64,000 bases of DNA from positions 868,001 to 932,000 of the forward strand of contig NZ_CP026167.1 in NCBI RefSeq assembly GCF_002902985.1, given 5' to 3'. Below the pieces are notes generated by a model. It worked only from the letters and a program-made list of their open reading frames with translations, did not search any database and was not told where the DNA came from. The DNA comes from Leclercia sp. LSNIH1 (lineage in GTDB: Bacteria; Pseudomonadota; Gammaproteobacteria; Enterobacterales; Enterobacteriaceae). This document shows, piece after piece, positions 57,443-64,000 of this stretch. Both the position numbers and the translations under genes were made by a program. Numbering within the stretch: position 1 is the first letter of the stretch; each line of letters starts with the position of its first letter.

Positions 57443-57514
57443 ATGAAAACGATCAACAAAATCATCGCCCTTTTCAGCAACATGAACGTCTCTTTCGGTA
57501 CGTTCAACCACTAA
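57443..57514 (+). CDS. Putative CRP-controlled 23-residue protein
   Basis: ATG at 57443 opens 23 codons ending in TAA at 57512-57514. AGGA (57432-57435) sits 7 bases upstream, a well-placed ribosome binding site. The peptide begins MKTINKIIALFSNMN and ends FGTFNH. Residues 2-11 could form an amphipathic helix with two lysines. I do not recognise the protein. It lies between atpC and pelX, has its own leader with two perfect CRP sites, and ends next to a REP-like hairpin. It could be a small protein, a leader peptide without a partner, or the coding part of a dual-function sRNA. Confidence 0.55.
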   Translation: MKTINKIIALFSNMNVSFGTFNH

Positions 57515-57524
57515 GTGCTGATAT

Positions 57525-57570
57525 GCCGGGTGGCGCCACGCTTACCGTAGTGTGATAAGCGAAGCGCCTC
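57525..57570. repeat. REP-like element between the small ORF and pelX
   Basis: GCCGGGTGGCGCCACGCTTACC and an inverted partial copy GATAAGCGAAGCGCC lie just 3' of both the small ORF and the convergent pelX gene. Confidence 0.65.
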
Positions 57571-57578
57571 TCTGGTAC

Positions 57579-59669
57579 CTACATTTTTACCTGCGTTTTA
57601 TCCAGTTCCTTCCCTTCACTGTTCGCGCTTCTGCCCTTCGCGATAAAGTAGTTCGTGTTATCAACGTTTCCTGTCACCGCATCGTCGTACTCGCCTGGCT
57701 GATTACGGATCGATACGTTGCCGGTAAAGGTTCCCTGAGTTGTCACATCGCCGTATGGGCTTGGACGGAAGATGTAGTTAAAGCGCTGGTTATCTACCGC
57801 GATATTGTTCTCCACCACCAGCCTGCCGGGGTTAAAGTTATCGGTGAAGCCGTCCAGGTGATTGCCCGTGGCTTTGCTGTTGCGGATCTGATGCGCCACA
57901 GGCTGCCCTTCTCCGCCGAGCTTAAAGCCGTTACTGGTATTGTTGCTGGCAACCGAGTTCTCGATCACGACCACGCCGTTTGCGCCATCTTCAATCTTGT
58001 TGAACAGGTCAAAACCGTCGTCGATATTGTCATGAGAATAGCAACGCTCCAGCCGGTTACCTTCCCCTACCCGCATTTTCACCGCGAAGCCATCGGCGTT
58101 AATCTTGCCGGGATCTTCATTGCCGTAAGATTCAGAATCCACAACCCGGTTATAGCTTGCCCATAATGGCCGGCCAATCTTATCCGGGGAGGAGATCTGG
58201 ATCCCGGTATCGTCATTGCGGTAGGCCGTGACGCGCTCGATCAGGTTATGGCTACCCTGAACGCGCAGACTTTTGCCGGTCACGTCGATACCGTTGATAT
58301 GCCAGTAGCTGGCATCAAGCAACAGGCCGTGGATCACCACTTTCCCGTCTGCCTGCAAGGTTTTGAGTTTATCGCTGCTGCCGCTGGCAGCGACGGGGAT
58401 CTCACTCTGCGGGTAATCGCCGCTTTTCAGCACCAGCTTGCCGCCGGGCGCCAGCAGGGCGATGGCGGTGGCGAGATCCAGTGGCGCATCGGCAGTGCCT
58501 TGTGCATCCGCTTTTCCGTCCGGAGCGGCATACAGGTGCGTCGTATCTCTGTCTGCAATGCGTTCGACGGTGAGCTGCTGGTTCACTGGCGTGCCATGAG
58601 CAGGCGTAAAGGTCACCGTGAAGGTGCTGGTCTGCTCCAGGCGGGCTGGCAGGGTGTACATCTCGCCTGCTTTCACCGCTTTCTCATTACCGATCACCAC
58701 TTCGTTTTGTCTTACGCTAAATACCCCGTCCTCATTAGCGCGCGCCTGCAGCAGGTAATCTGGCGAAGCGCTGACCGTACCGGACGCCAGCTGCACCACG
58801 ACCGGCAGTGGCTCTGCCTGCCAGGGCTCCGAAGGCACGGTATGGGCGCTGGTGGTGATGAGCGAGGCGTTAGTGACCGTAATTTTGGCATTGCGGGAGG
58901 CAAAAAAGCCGACGTAATAGTGGTCCTTGTTCTGTACCGAAATCAGGTCAGCGCGCGGCACGCGCTTGCTCACCCAGGTGTCGCTGTCCAGCGGGGCCCA
59001 GGCGGTAATAAAGCCGTCGTCGGTGCGCTGGAGTTTCAGGCGAAATTCCGGCGTCTGGCTCAGATCCACCTCTTCCTTGTAACTCTGTTTTTTAATGGCG
59101 GCTCCGGCATCACCCCACGGATGGCTGATCCCCTCCCGGGTGATAGCCTGCATTTTTACCCGCTGATGGTCTTTTTTATCCTGGGTCATGATGGCGTTCA
59201 TCACCTGATTCGATGCCGCCGGAAACTCTTCATAACCCATTTTTAGCGGTTGCTGGCGCGGGTTGCCGAGGACATCACGTACCAGCAGTCCGGCGCCCTC
59301 CTGCGCGGCAGGTTTCGCGCCATTCTCCGGCCCAAACTGGTCGACCCGGACAGTGGCCTGCAAAACAAAATTTTCTCCCGTCGGCAGCTCGGTATAGAAA
59401 AACGTTAAGCCGTCGTGAGAGTTGGCGATTTTGCCGCCCCGGCTTTCCAGGGTGATGGCTTTTGCCAGGTCAGCGCTCTCCTGGGGCGAGAGCTTTTTCC
59501 CGTCGATGGTCACATCATTGACGCCGATTTTCTCGGGCAGCACGTTGGAGGAAAAATTCAGATCCGTTGATTGCCCAAAGGCAATGGCTTTCCAGACATG
59601 AGGTTGTTCTGTTGCCATAGCGGAAAAGGCGCTAAACATCATCAGGGCCAGAGGTATTTTAGACTTCAT
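57579..59669 (-). CDS. pelX: Exopolygalacturonate lyase, PL9 family (PelX-like)
   Basis: A 696-residue protein with a signal peptide (residues 1-19, ...SAFSAMA) closely resembling Dickeya PelX, a periplasmic exo-acting pectate lyase that releases unsaturated digalacturonate. Residues 20 to about 370 form beta-rich accessory domains (with the shared VWKAIAFGQSTD start), and about 375-670 form the right-handed parallel beta-helix, with NADGFAVK (524-531) and SHDNIDDGFDLF (545-556) carrying the Asp and Lys residues expected for Ca2+ binding and catalysis in PL9. AGGAG precedes the ATG. The gene is absent from this place in E. coli, so it is an accessory gene. No other pectin gene is nearby. Two KdgR-like boxes lie upstream. 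Confidence 0.88.
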   Translation of the reverse strand: MKSKIPLALMMFSAFSAMATEQPHVWKAIAFGQSTDLNFSSNVLPEKIGVNDVTIDGKKLSPQESADLAKAITLESRGGKIANSHDGLTFFYTELPTGENFVLQATVRVDQFGPENGAKPAAQEGAGLLVRDVLGNPRQQPLKMGYEEFPAASNQVMNAIMTQDKKDHQRVKMQAITREGISHPWGDAGAAIKKQSYKEEVDLSQTPEFRLKLQRTDDGFITAWAPLDSDTWVSKRVPRADLISVQNKDHYYVGFFASRNAKITVTNASLITTSAHTVPSEPWQAEPLPVVVQLASGTVSASPDYLLQARANEDGVFSVRQNEVVIGNEKAVKAGEMYTLPARLEQTSTFTVTFTPAHGTPVNQQLTVERIADRDTTHLYAAPDGKADAQGTADAPLDLATAIALLAPGGKLVLKSGDYPQSEIPVAASGSSDKLKTLQADGKVVIHGLLLDASYWHINGIDVTGKSLRVQGSHNLIERVTAYRNDDTGIQISSPDKIGRPLWASYNRVVDSESYGNEDPGKINADGFAVKMRVGEGNRLERCYSHDNIDDGFDLFNKIEDGANGVVVIENSVASNNTSNGFKLGGEGQPVAHQIRNSKATGNHLDGFTDNFNPGRLVVENNIAVDNQRFNYIFRPSPYGDVTTQGTFTGNVSIRNQPGEYDDAVTGNVDNTNYFIAKGRSANSEGKELDKTQVKM

Positions 59670-59709
59670 CTTATTCTCCTGAGTAATAATTGAGCGCTAT
59701 TATCATCAG

Positions 59710-59728
59710 AATAAAACAGTGTTTCTTT
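59710..59728 (-). promoter_or_regulatory. KdgR-like operator 1 upstream of pelX
   Basis: AATAAAACAGTGTTTCTTT closely follows the KdgR pattern (AAT-AAAAC-..-GTTTC-TT) and lies 41-59 bases before the pelX ATG, next to a possible minus-strand -10 GATAAT (59699-59704). Confidence 0.65.
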
Positions 59729-59750
59729 TTTGTGTGTCACACATTCAGAT

Positions 59751-59769
59751 AATTAAAACAGTGTTTTGC
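59751..59769 (-). promoter_or_regulatory. KdgR-like operator 2 upstream of pelX
   Basis: AATTAAAACAGTGTTTTGC repeats the AAAACAGTGTTT core, with its centre 41 bases (about four helical turns) from operator 1. Confidence 0.55.
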
Positions 59770-59935
59770 TTATAACAGGCTTTATTAATAGAGCGAAAAA
59801 ATAGCTAACATGTTGGGAGGGCTGGAGAGTTCGCTAAAGGGCGCTATATTTCACAGGCAAAGCCCTTTAATCTGCGGTAAAAAGGACCTTTAAGTTGCCC
59901 GAAACAGGCAACGTTGTGCGTTTTACCGCCACTCC

Positions 59936-59954
59936 ATTTTTTGGCGCAAAATAT
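59936..59954 (+). promoter_or_regulatory. Possible NagC operator upstream of glmU
   Basis: ATTTTTTGGCGCAAAATAT is an A/T-flanked dyad resembling NagC sites. NagC activates glmUS in E. coli. It lies 59-77 bases before the glmU start. The match is by eye only. Confidence 0.35.
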
Positions 59955-60012
59955 GTAGAATTTTCAACGCCAAAGGGTTTTACTTTTCACTCAAATTACA
60001 GTCAGGACGTGT

Positions 60013-61383
60013 ATGTTGAACACAGCAATGAGCGTGGTCATCCTTGCCGCAGGCAAAGGCACCCGCATGTATTCCGATCTTCCTAAAGTGCTGCACACCC
60101 TTGCAGGGAAAGCGATGGTGCAGCATGTCATTGACGCCGCTAACGATCTTGGCGCCAGCCAGGTGCATCTGGTCTACGGTCACGGCGGCGATCTGCTGAA
60201 GCAGACGCTACGCGATGACAAACTCAACTGGGTTCTGCAGGCAGAACAGCTGGGCACCGGCCACGCCATGCAGCAGGCCTCCCCGTTCTTCTCTGACGAC
60301 GAAGACATCCTGATGCTCTACGGCGACGTGCCGTTGATCTCCGTTGAGACGCTGACCCGCCTGCGTGCTGCAAAACCGCAGGGCGGGATCGGTCTGCTGA
60401 CCGTTAAGCTGGACGATCCAACCGGTTATGGCCGTATCACCCGTGATAACGGCAAGGTGACGGGCATCGTTGAGCACAAAGATGCCACCGAGGCACAGCG
60501 TGAAATTCAGGAAATTAACACCGGCATTCTGATCGCCAACGGCGCGGACATGAAGCGCTGGCTGTCACAGCTGAACAACAATAACGCCCAGGGCGAATTC
60601 TACATTACCGATATCATCGCGATGGCGTATCAGGAAGGCCGCGAGATCGCTGCCGTTCATCCGGATCGCTTAAGCGAAGTGGAAGGGGTGAACAACCGTC
60701 TTCAGCTGTCCCGTCTGGAGCGCGTATATCAGTCCGAGCAGGCTGAAAAGCTGCTGCTGGCGGGCGTGATGCTGCGCGATCCAGCGCGTTTCGATCTGCG
60801 TGGGGTGCTGAGCCACGGGCGCGACGTCGAAATCGATACTAACGTTATTCTGGAAGGCAACGTAACGCTGGGTAACCGCGTCAAAATTGGCGCCGGTTGT
60901 GTGATTAAAAACAGCGTCATTGGCGACGACTGCGAAATCAGCCCTTATAGCGTGGTTGAAGATGCTCATCTCTCCGCCGCCTGCACTATCGGGCCGTTCG
61001 CCCGTCTGCGTCCGGGCGCTGAGCTGCTGGAAGGCGCACATGTCGGCAACTTCGTCGAAATGAAAAAGGCGCGTCTGGGCAAAGGCTCGAAAGCTGGCCA
61101 TCTGACCTATCTGGGCGATGCGGAGATTGGCGATAACGTGAATATCGGCGCCGGGACTATCACCTGTAACTATGACGGTGCGAACAAGTTTAAAACCATT
61201 ATTGGTGACGACGTGTTTGTGGGATCGGATTCACAGCTGGTGGCGCCAGTGACGATTGGTAAAGGCGTAACCATTGCGGCGGGCACGACCGTTACCCGCA
61301 ATGTGGCGGAGAACGAGCTGGTGTTAAGCCGTGTGCCGCAGGTGCATAAGCAGGGCTGGAAACGCCCGGTGAAGAAAAAGTAA
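60013..61383 (+). CDS. glmU: Bifunctional UDP-GlcNAc pyrophosphorylase / glucosamine-1-P acetyltransferase
   Basis: The 456-residue protein is the same length as E. coli GlmU. The N-terminal uridyltransferase domain has [15 protein letters not shown] (residues about 11-25). The C-terminal left-handed beta-helix (hexapeptide repeats from about residue 250) has the acetyltransferase segment [29 protein letters not shown] with the catalytic histidine. It makes UDP-GlcNAc for peptidoglycan and LPS. The ATG at 60013 follows AGGA (60004-60007). It is cotranscribed with glmS. Confidence 0.98.
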   Translation: MLNTAMSVVILAAGKGTRMYSDLPKVLHTLAGKAMVQHVIDAANDLGASQVHLVYGHGGDLLKQTLRDDKLNWVLQAEQLGTGHAMQQASPFFSDDEDILMLYGDVPLISVETLTRLRAAKPQGGIGLLTVKLDDPTGYGRITRDNGKVTGIVEHKDATEAQREIQEINTGILIANGADMKRWLSQLNNNNAQGEFYITDIIAMAYQEGREIAAVHPDRLSEVEGVNNRLQLSRLERVYQSEQAEKLLLAGVMLRDPARFDLRGVLSHGRDVEIDTNVILEGNVTLGNRVKIGAGCVIKNSVIGDDCEISPYSVVEDAHLSAACTIGPFARLRPGAELLEGAHVGNFVEMKKARLGKGSKAGHLTYLGDAEIGDNVNIGAGTITCNYDGANKFKTIIGDDVFVGSDSQLVAPVTIGKGVTIAAGTTVTRNVAENELVLSRVPQVHKQGWKRPVKKK

Positions 61384-61394
61384 GTGGATTATTT

Positions 61395-61430
61395 CCTCTC
61401 CCCCTCCGGGAGAGGGTTCGGGATGAGGGG
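61395..61430. repeat. Extragenic palindrome between glmU and glmS
   Basis: CCTCTCCCCCTCCGGGAGAGG with trailing GTTCGGGATGAGGGG is a short palindrome of a kind common in enterobacterial intergenic DNA and unlike the REP family elsewhere in the window. It starts 12 bases after the glmU stop. Confidence 0.7.
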
Positions 61431-61562
61431 ATAACATAATCCCCCGCCCATCAGCAGTACCCATAAATATAACCCCACTCTCTACAAGGCTCGGGGCGCC
61501 CGGAAAGGGCAAAACAGGTCAGCGACAACGCAGGCGAAAGCCTCTATTCGGAATCTAAAACT

Positions 61563-63392
61563 ATGTGTGGAATTGTTGGCGCAGTCGCGCAGCGTGATAT
61601 TGCTGAAATCCTTCTCGAAGGTTTACGTCGTCTGGAATACCGTGGTTATGACTCTGCCGGTCTGGCAGTGGTGGATGCAGAAGGGAATATGACCCGTCTG
61701 CGTCGCCTCGGTAAAGTAAACATGCTGGCACAGGCCGCGGAAGAGAACCCGCTGCACGGTGGCACAGGTATTGCCCATACCCGCTGGGCGACCCACGGTG
61801 AACCTTCGGAAGGCAACGCGCACCCGCACGTCTCTGAACACATTGTGGTGGTGCATAACGGCATCATCGAAAACCATGAACCGCTGCGTGAAGAGCTTAT
61901 CGCGCGTGGTTACACCTTCGTCTCTGAAACCGACACCGAAGTGATTGCCCACCTGGTTCACTGGGAGCTGGAGCAGGGCGGTACGCTGCGTGAGGCCGTA
62001 CTGCGTGCGATCCCACAGCTGCGCGGCGCCTACGGCACCGTGATCATGGACAGCCGCGACCCGTCTACCCTGCTGGCAGCCCGCTCTGGCAGCCCGATGG
62101 TGATTGGCCTGGGGATGGGGGAGAACTTTATCGCCTCCGATCAGCTGGCGCTGCTGCCGGTGACCCGTCGCTTTATCTTCATGGAAGAGGGCGATATTGC
62201 AGAAGTGACCCGCCGTGACGTCAAAATCTTTGATAAATCTGGCGAGCCGGTAAAACGTCAGGATATCGAATCCAACCTGCAGTACGACGCGGGTGATAAA
62301 GGCGCTTACCGTCACTACATGCAGAAAGAGATCTACGAGCAGCCGAACGCCATCAAAAACACCCTGACCGGGCGTATCAGCCACGGCGAAGTGGATTTGA
62401 GCGAACTGGGGGCTAACGCCAACGAAATGCTGGCAAAAGTTGAGCACATTCAGATCGTGGCCTGCGGCACCTCTTACAACTCCGGTATGGTTTCCCGCTA
62501 CTGGTTTGAAGCGCTGGCAGGCGTGCCGTGCGACGTGGAGATCGCCTCCGAGTTCCGCTATCGCAAATCAGCCGTGCGTCGTAACAGCCTGATGATCACC
62601 CTGTCTCAGTCCGGCGAAACCGCTGATACCCTGGCGGCGCTGCGTCTCTCCAAAGAGCTGGGCTATCTGGGCTCGCTGGCCATCTGCAACGTACCGGGCT
62701 CCTCGCTGGTGCGTGAGTCTGACCTGGCGCTGATGACCAAAGCCGGTACCGAAATCGGCGTGGCCTCCACCAAAGCGTTCACCACTCAGCTGACGGTCCT
62801 GCTGATGCTGGTGGCGAAACTGGCCCGTCTGAAAGGTCAGGATGCGGCGATTGAGCACGATATTGTGCACGGTCTGCAGGCGCTGCCGAGCCGTATTGAG
62901 CAGATGCTCTCCCAGGACAAGCGCATTGAAGCGCTGGCGGAAGATTTCTCCGACAAGCATCACGCCCTGTTCCTGGGTCGTGGCGATCAGTATCCGATTG
63001 CTCTGGAAGGCGCCCTGAAGCTCAAAGAGATCTCCTATATCCACGCTGAAGCCTACGCGGCAGGTGAGCTGAAACACGGCCCACTGGCGCTGATCGATGC
63101 GGATATGCCGGTTATCGTGGTGGCACCGAACAACGAACTGCTGGAAAAACTGAAGTCCAACATCGAAGAAGTCCGCGCCCGTGGCGGCGTGCTCTATGTC
63201 TTCGCGGATCAGGATGCCGGCTTTACCAGCAGCGACAACATGCACATCATCGAGATGCCGCATGTGGAAGAGGTCATTGCTCCTATCTTCTATACCGTTC
63301 CGCTGCAGCTGCTGGCTTACCACGTCGCCCTGATCAAAGGCACCGACGTCGACCAGCCGCGTAACCTGGCGAAGTCCGTTACCGTAGAGTAA
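61563..63392 (+). CDS. glmS: Glutamine-fructose-6-phosphate aminotransferase (isomerising)
   Basis: The 609-residue protein is the same length as E. coli GlmS. Cys2 ([12 protein letters not shown]) is the glutaminase nucleophile of the N-terminal amidotransferase domain. Two SIS domains follow ([50 protein letters not shown]), with the catalytic C-terminal tail [13 protein letters not shown]. It makes glucosamine-6-phosphate. In enterobacteria glmS translation is activated by the sRNA GlmZ; I could not verify the pairing site in the 179-base leader. Confidence 0.99.
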   Translation: MCGIVGAVAQRDIAEILLEGLRRLEYRGYDSAGLAVVDAEGNMTRLRRLGKVNMLAQAAEENPLHGGTGIAHTRWATHGEPSEGNAHPHVSEHIVVVHNGIIENHEPLREELIARGYTFVSETDTEVIAHLVHWELEQGGTLREAVLRAIPQLRGAYGTVIMDSRDPSTLLAARSGSPMVIGLGMGENFIASDQLALLPVTRRFIFMEEGDIAEVTRRDVKIFDKSGEPVKRQDIESNLQYDAGDKGAYRHYMQKEIYEQPNAIKNTLTGRISHGEVDLSELGANANEMLAKVEHIQIVACGTSYNSGMVSRYWFEALAGVPCDVEIASEFRYRKSAVRRNSLMITLSQSGETADTLAALRLSKELGYLGSLAICNVPGSSLVRESDLALMTKAGTEIGVASTKAFTTQLTVLLMLVAKLARLKGQDAAIEHDIVHGLQALPSRIEQMLSQDKRIEALAEDFSDKHHALFLGRGDQYPIALEGALKLKEISYIHAEAYAAGELKHGPLALIDADMPVIVVAPNNELLEKLKSNIEEVRARGGVLYVFADQDAGFTSSDNMHIIEMPHVEEVIAPIFYTVPLQLLAYHVALIKGTDVDQPRNLAKSVTVE

Positions 63393-63417
63393 TCCTCTCA
63401 GGCTCCACCTTCGGGTG
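63357..63417 (+). other. attTn7: Tn7 attachment site attTn7 (unoccupied)
   Basis: The last 36 or so bases of glmS are the TnsD recognition segment, and insertion would fall about 25 bases past the stop, near 63417, within the terminator. No Tn7 end or transposition gene follows; the terminator and pstS promoter are intact. Confidence 0.8.
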
Positions 63418-63428
63418 GAGCTTTTTTT
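63402..63428 (+). terminator. glmS terminator
   Basis: GCTCCACC-TTCG-GGTGGAGC is a perfect 8-bp stem with a UUCG tetraloop followed by T7. Confidence 0.97.
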
Positions 63429-63607
63429 ATCCTTCCTGCCCGTTTTTTCGCCTGCTTTTTTGCCCTGCGTTCTATGACAATCTGTCATCTTCGGCTATTT
63501 TTTTTAGTGTCACAGAAAGAAAATTTTTCTGAAATCAATGCGTCATATTTCACTTTAACTTATTGATAAAGATGCTTTAATTTGCTTAATTTTCTGCGCA
63601 ATTTTCG

Positions 63608-63647
63608 TTGTCATAAAACTGTCATAATTCGTACATTTATCTGTCAC
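63608..63647 (+). promoter_or_regulatory. Two Pho boxes of the pstS promoter
   Basis: TTGTCATAAAACTGTCAT (63608-63625) and CGTACATTTATCTGTCAC (63630-63647) match the tandem PhoB sites (CTGTCAT-like 7-mers separated by A/T-rich 4-mers) upstream of E. coli pstS. Their proximal box replaces a -35 element, so the gene should be induced by phosphate starvation. Confidence 0.9.
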
Positions 63648-63681
63648 CTCTTTGTCCTATTTTGCTCATCGTAGCCACTAA

Positions 63682-64000
<319 letters not shown>

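Noticed and set aside
57552..59246. Long plus-strand ORFs (204 and 332 codons) over pelX
   Set aside because: They are antisense to a full-length secreted lyase with a signal peptide, so they are shadows.
59730..59745. GTGTGTCACAC in the pelX promoter as a CRP site
   Set aside because: The dyad has the wrong spacing: there is no TGTGA-N6-TCACA arrangement, so I do not call CRP binding here.

Overview
The window is 64 kb of chromosome from a member of the Enterobacteriaceae. Almost every protein is a close match to an Escherichia coli K-12 protein I can recall, and gene order largely follows the E. coli region around oriC read in reverse. Small differences (no yihR, yihF or yihL-N, a pelX-type pectate lyase gene between atpC and glmU, and a repeat family built on GTAGGCCGGGTAAG) suggest an Enterobacter/Lelliottia/Leclercia-type organism rather than E. 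coli. The genus is an inference.

Layout. 1-8009: sulfoquinovose (sulfo-EMP) catabolic operon yihU(partial)-yihT-yihS-yihQ-yihP-yihO-ompL. It covers hydrolysis of sulfoquinovosides, isomerisation, aldol cleavage, reduction of sulfolactaldehyde, two transporters and an outer-membrane porin. 8089-9912: typA/bipA. 10064-14372: nitrogen control locus glnA-glnL-glnG with a sigma54 promoter and NtrC sites. 14484-18128: yshB, hemN, a 60-codon membrane ORF, yihI, the sRNA CsrC, engB and the sRNA Spot 42 (with its small ORF spfP). 18276-25567: polA, yihG, dsbA-srkA, yihD, mobA-mobB. 25654-31263: a complete rRNA operon on the minus strand (P1/P2, 16S, tRNA-Ile, tRNA-Ala, 23S, 5S, terminator). 31413-39479: yieP, hsrA and the ribose operon rbsDACBKR. 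39569-46744: kup, ravA-viaA, asnA/asnC, mioC. 46761-47028: oriC. 47118-57238: mnmG, rsmG and the ATP synthase operon atpIBEFHAGDC. 57338-59769: a CRP-site-rich gap with a 23-codon ORF, then pelX with two KdgR-like boxes. 60013-64000: glmU-glmS, the Tn7 attachment region and the start of pstS with Pho boxes.

The main structural surprise is the rRNA operon. Its downstream neighbour (mobB) is that of E. coli rrnA and its upstream neighbour (yieP/hsrA) is that of E. coli rrnC, so the large block that lies between rrnC and rrnA in E. coli is not here. Recombination between two same-direction rrn operons explains this. Its spacers also carry extra long imperfect hairpins. The rrn operon and the atp operon are both transcribed away from oriC. 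I saw no transposase, integrase, prophage, CRISPR array or toxin-antitoxin pair. The most novel-looking element is the 23-codon ORF at 57443-57514 behind two perfect CRP consensus sites.
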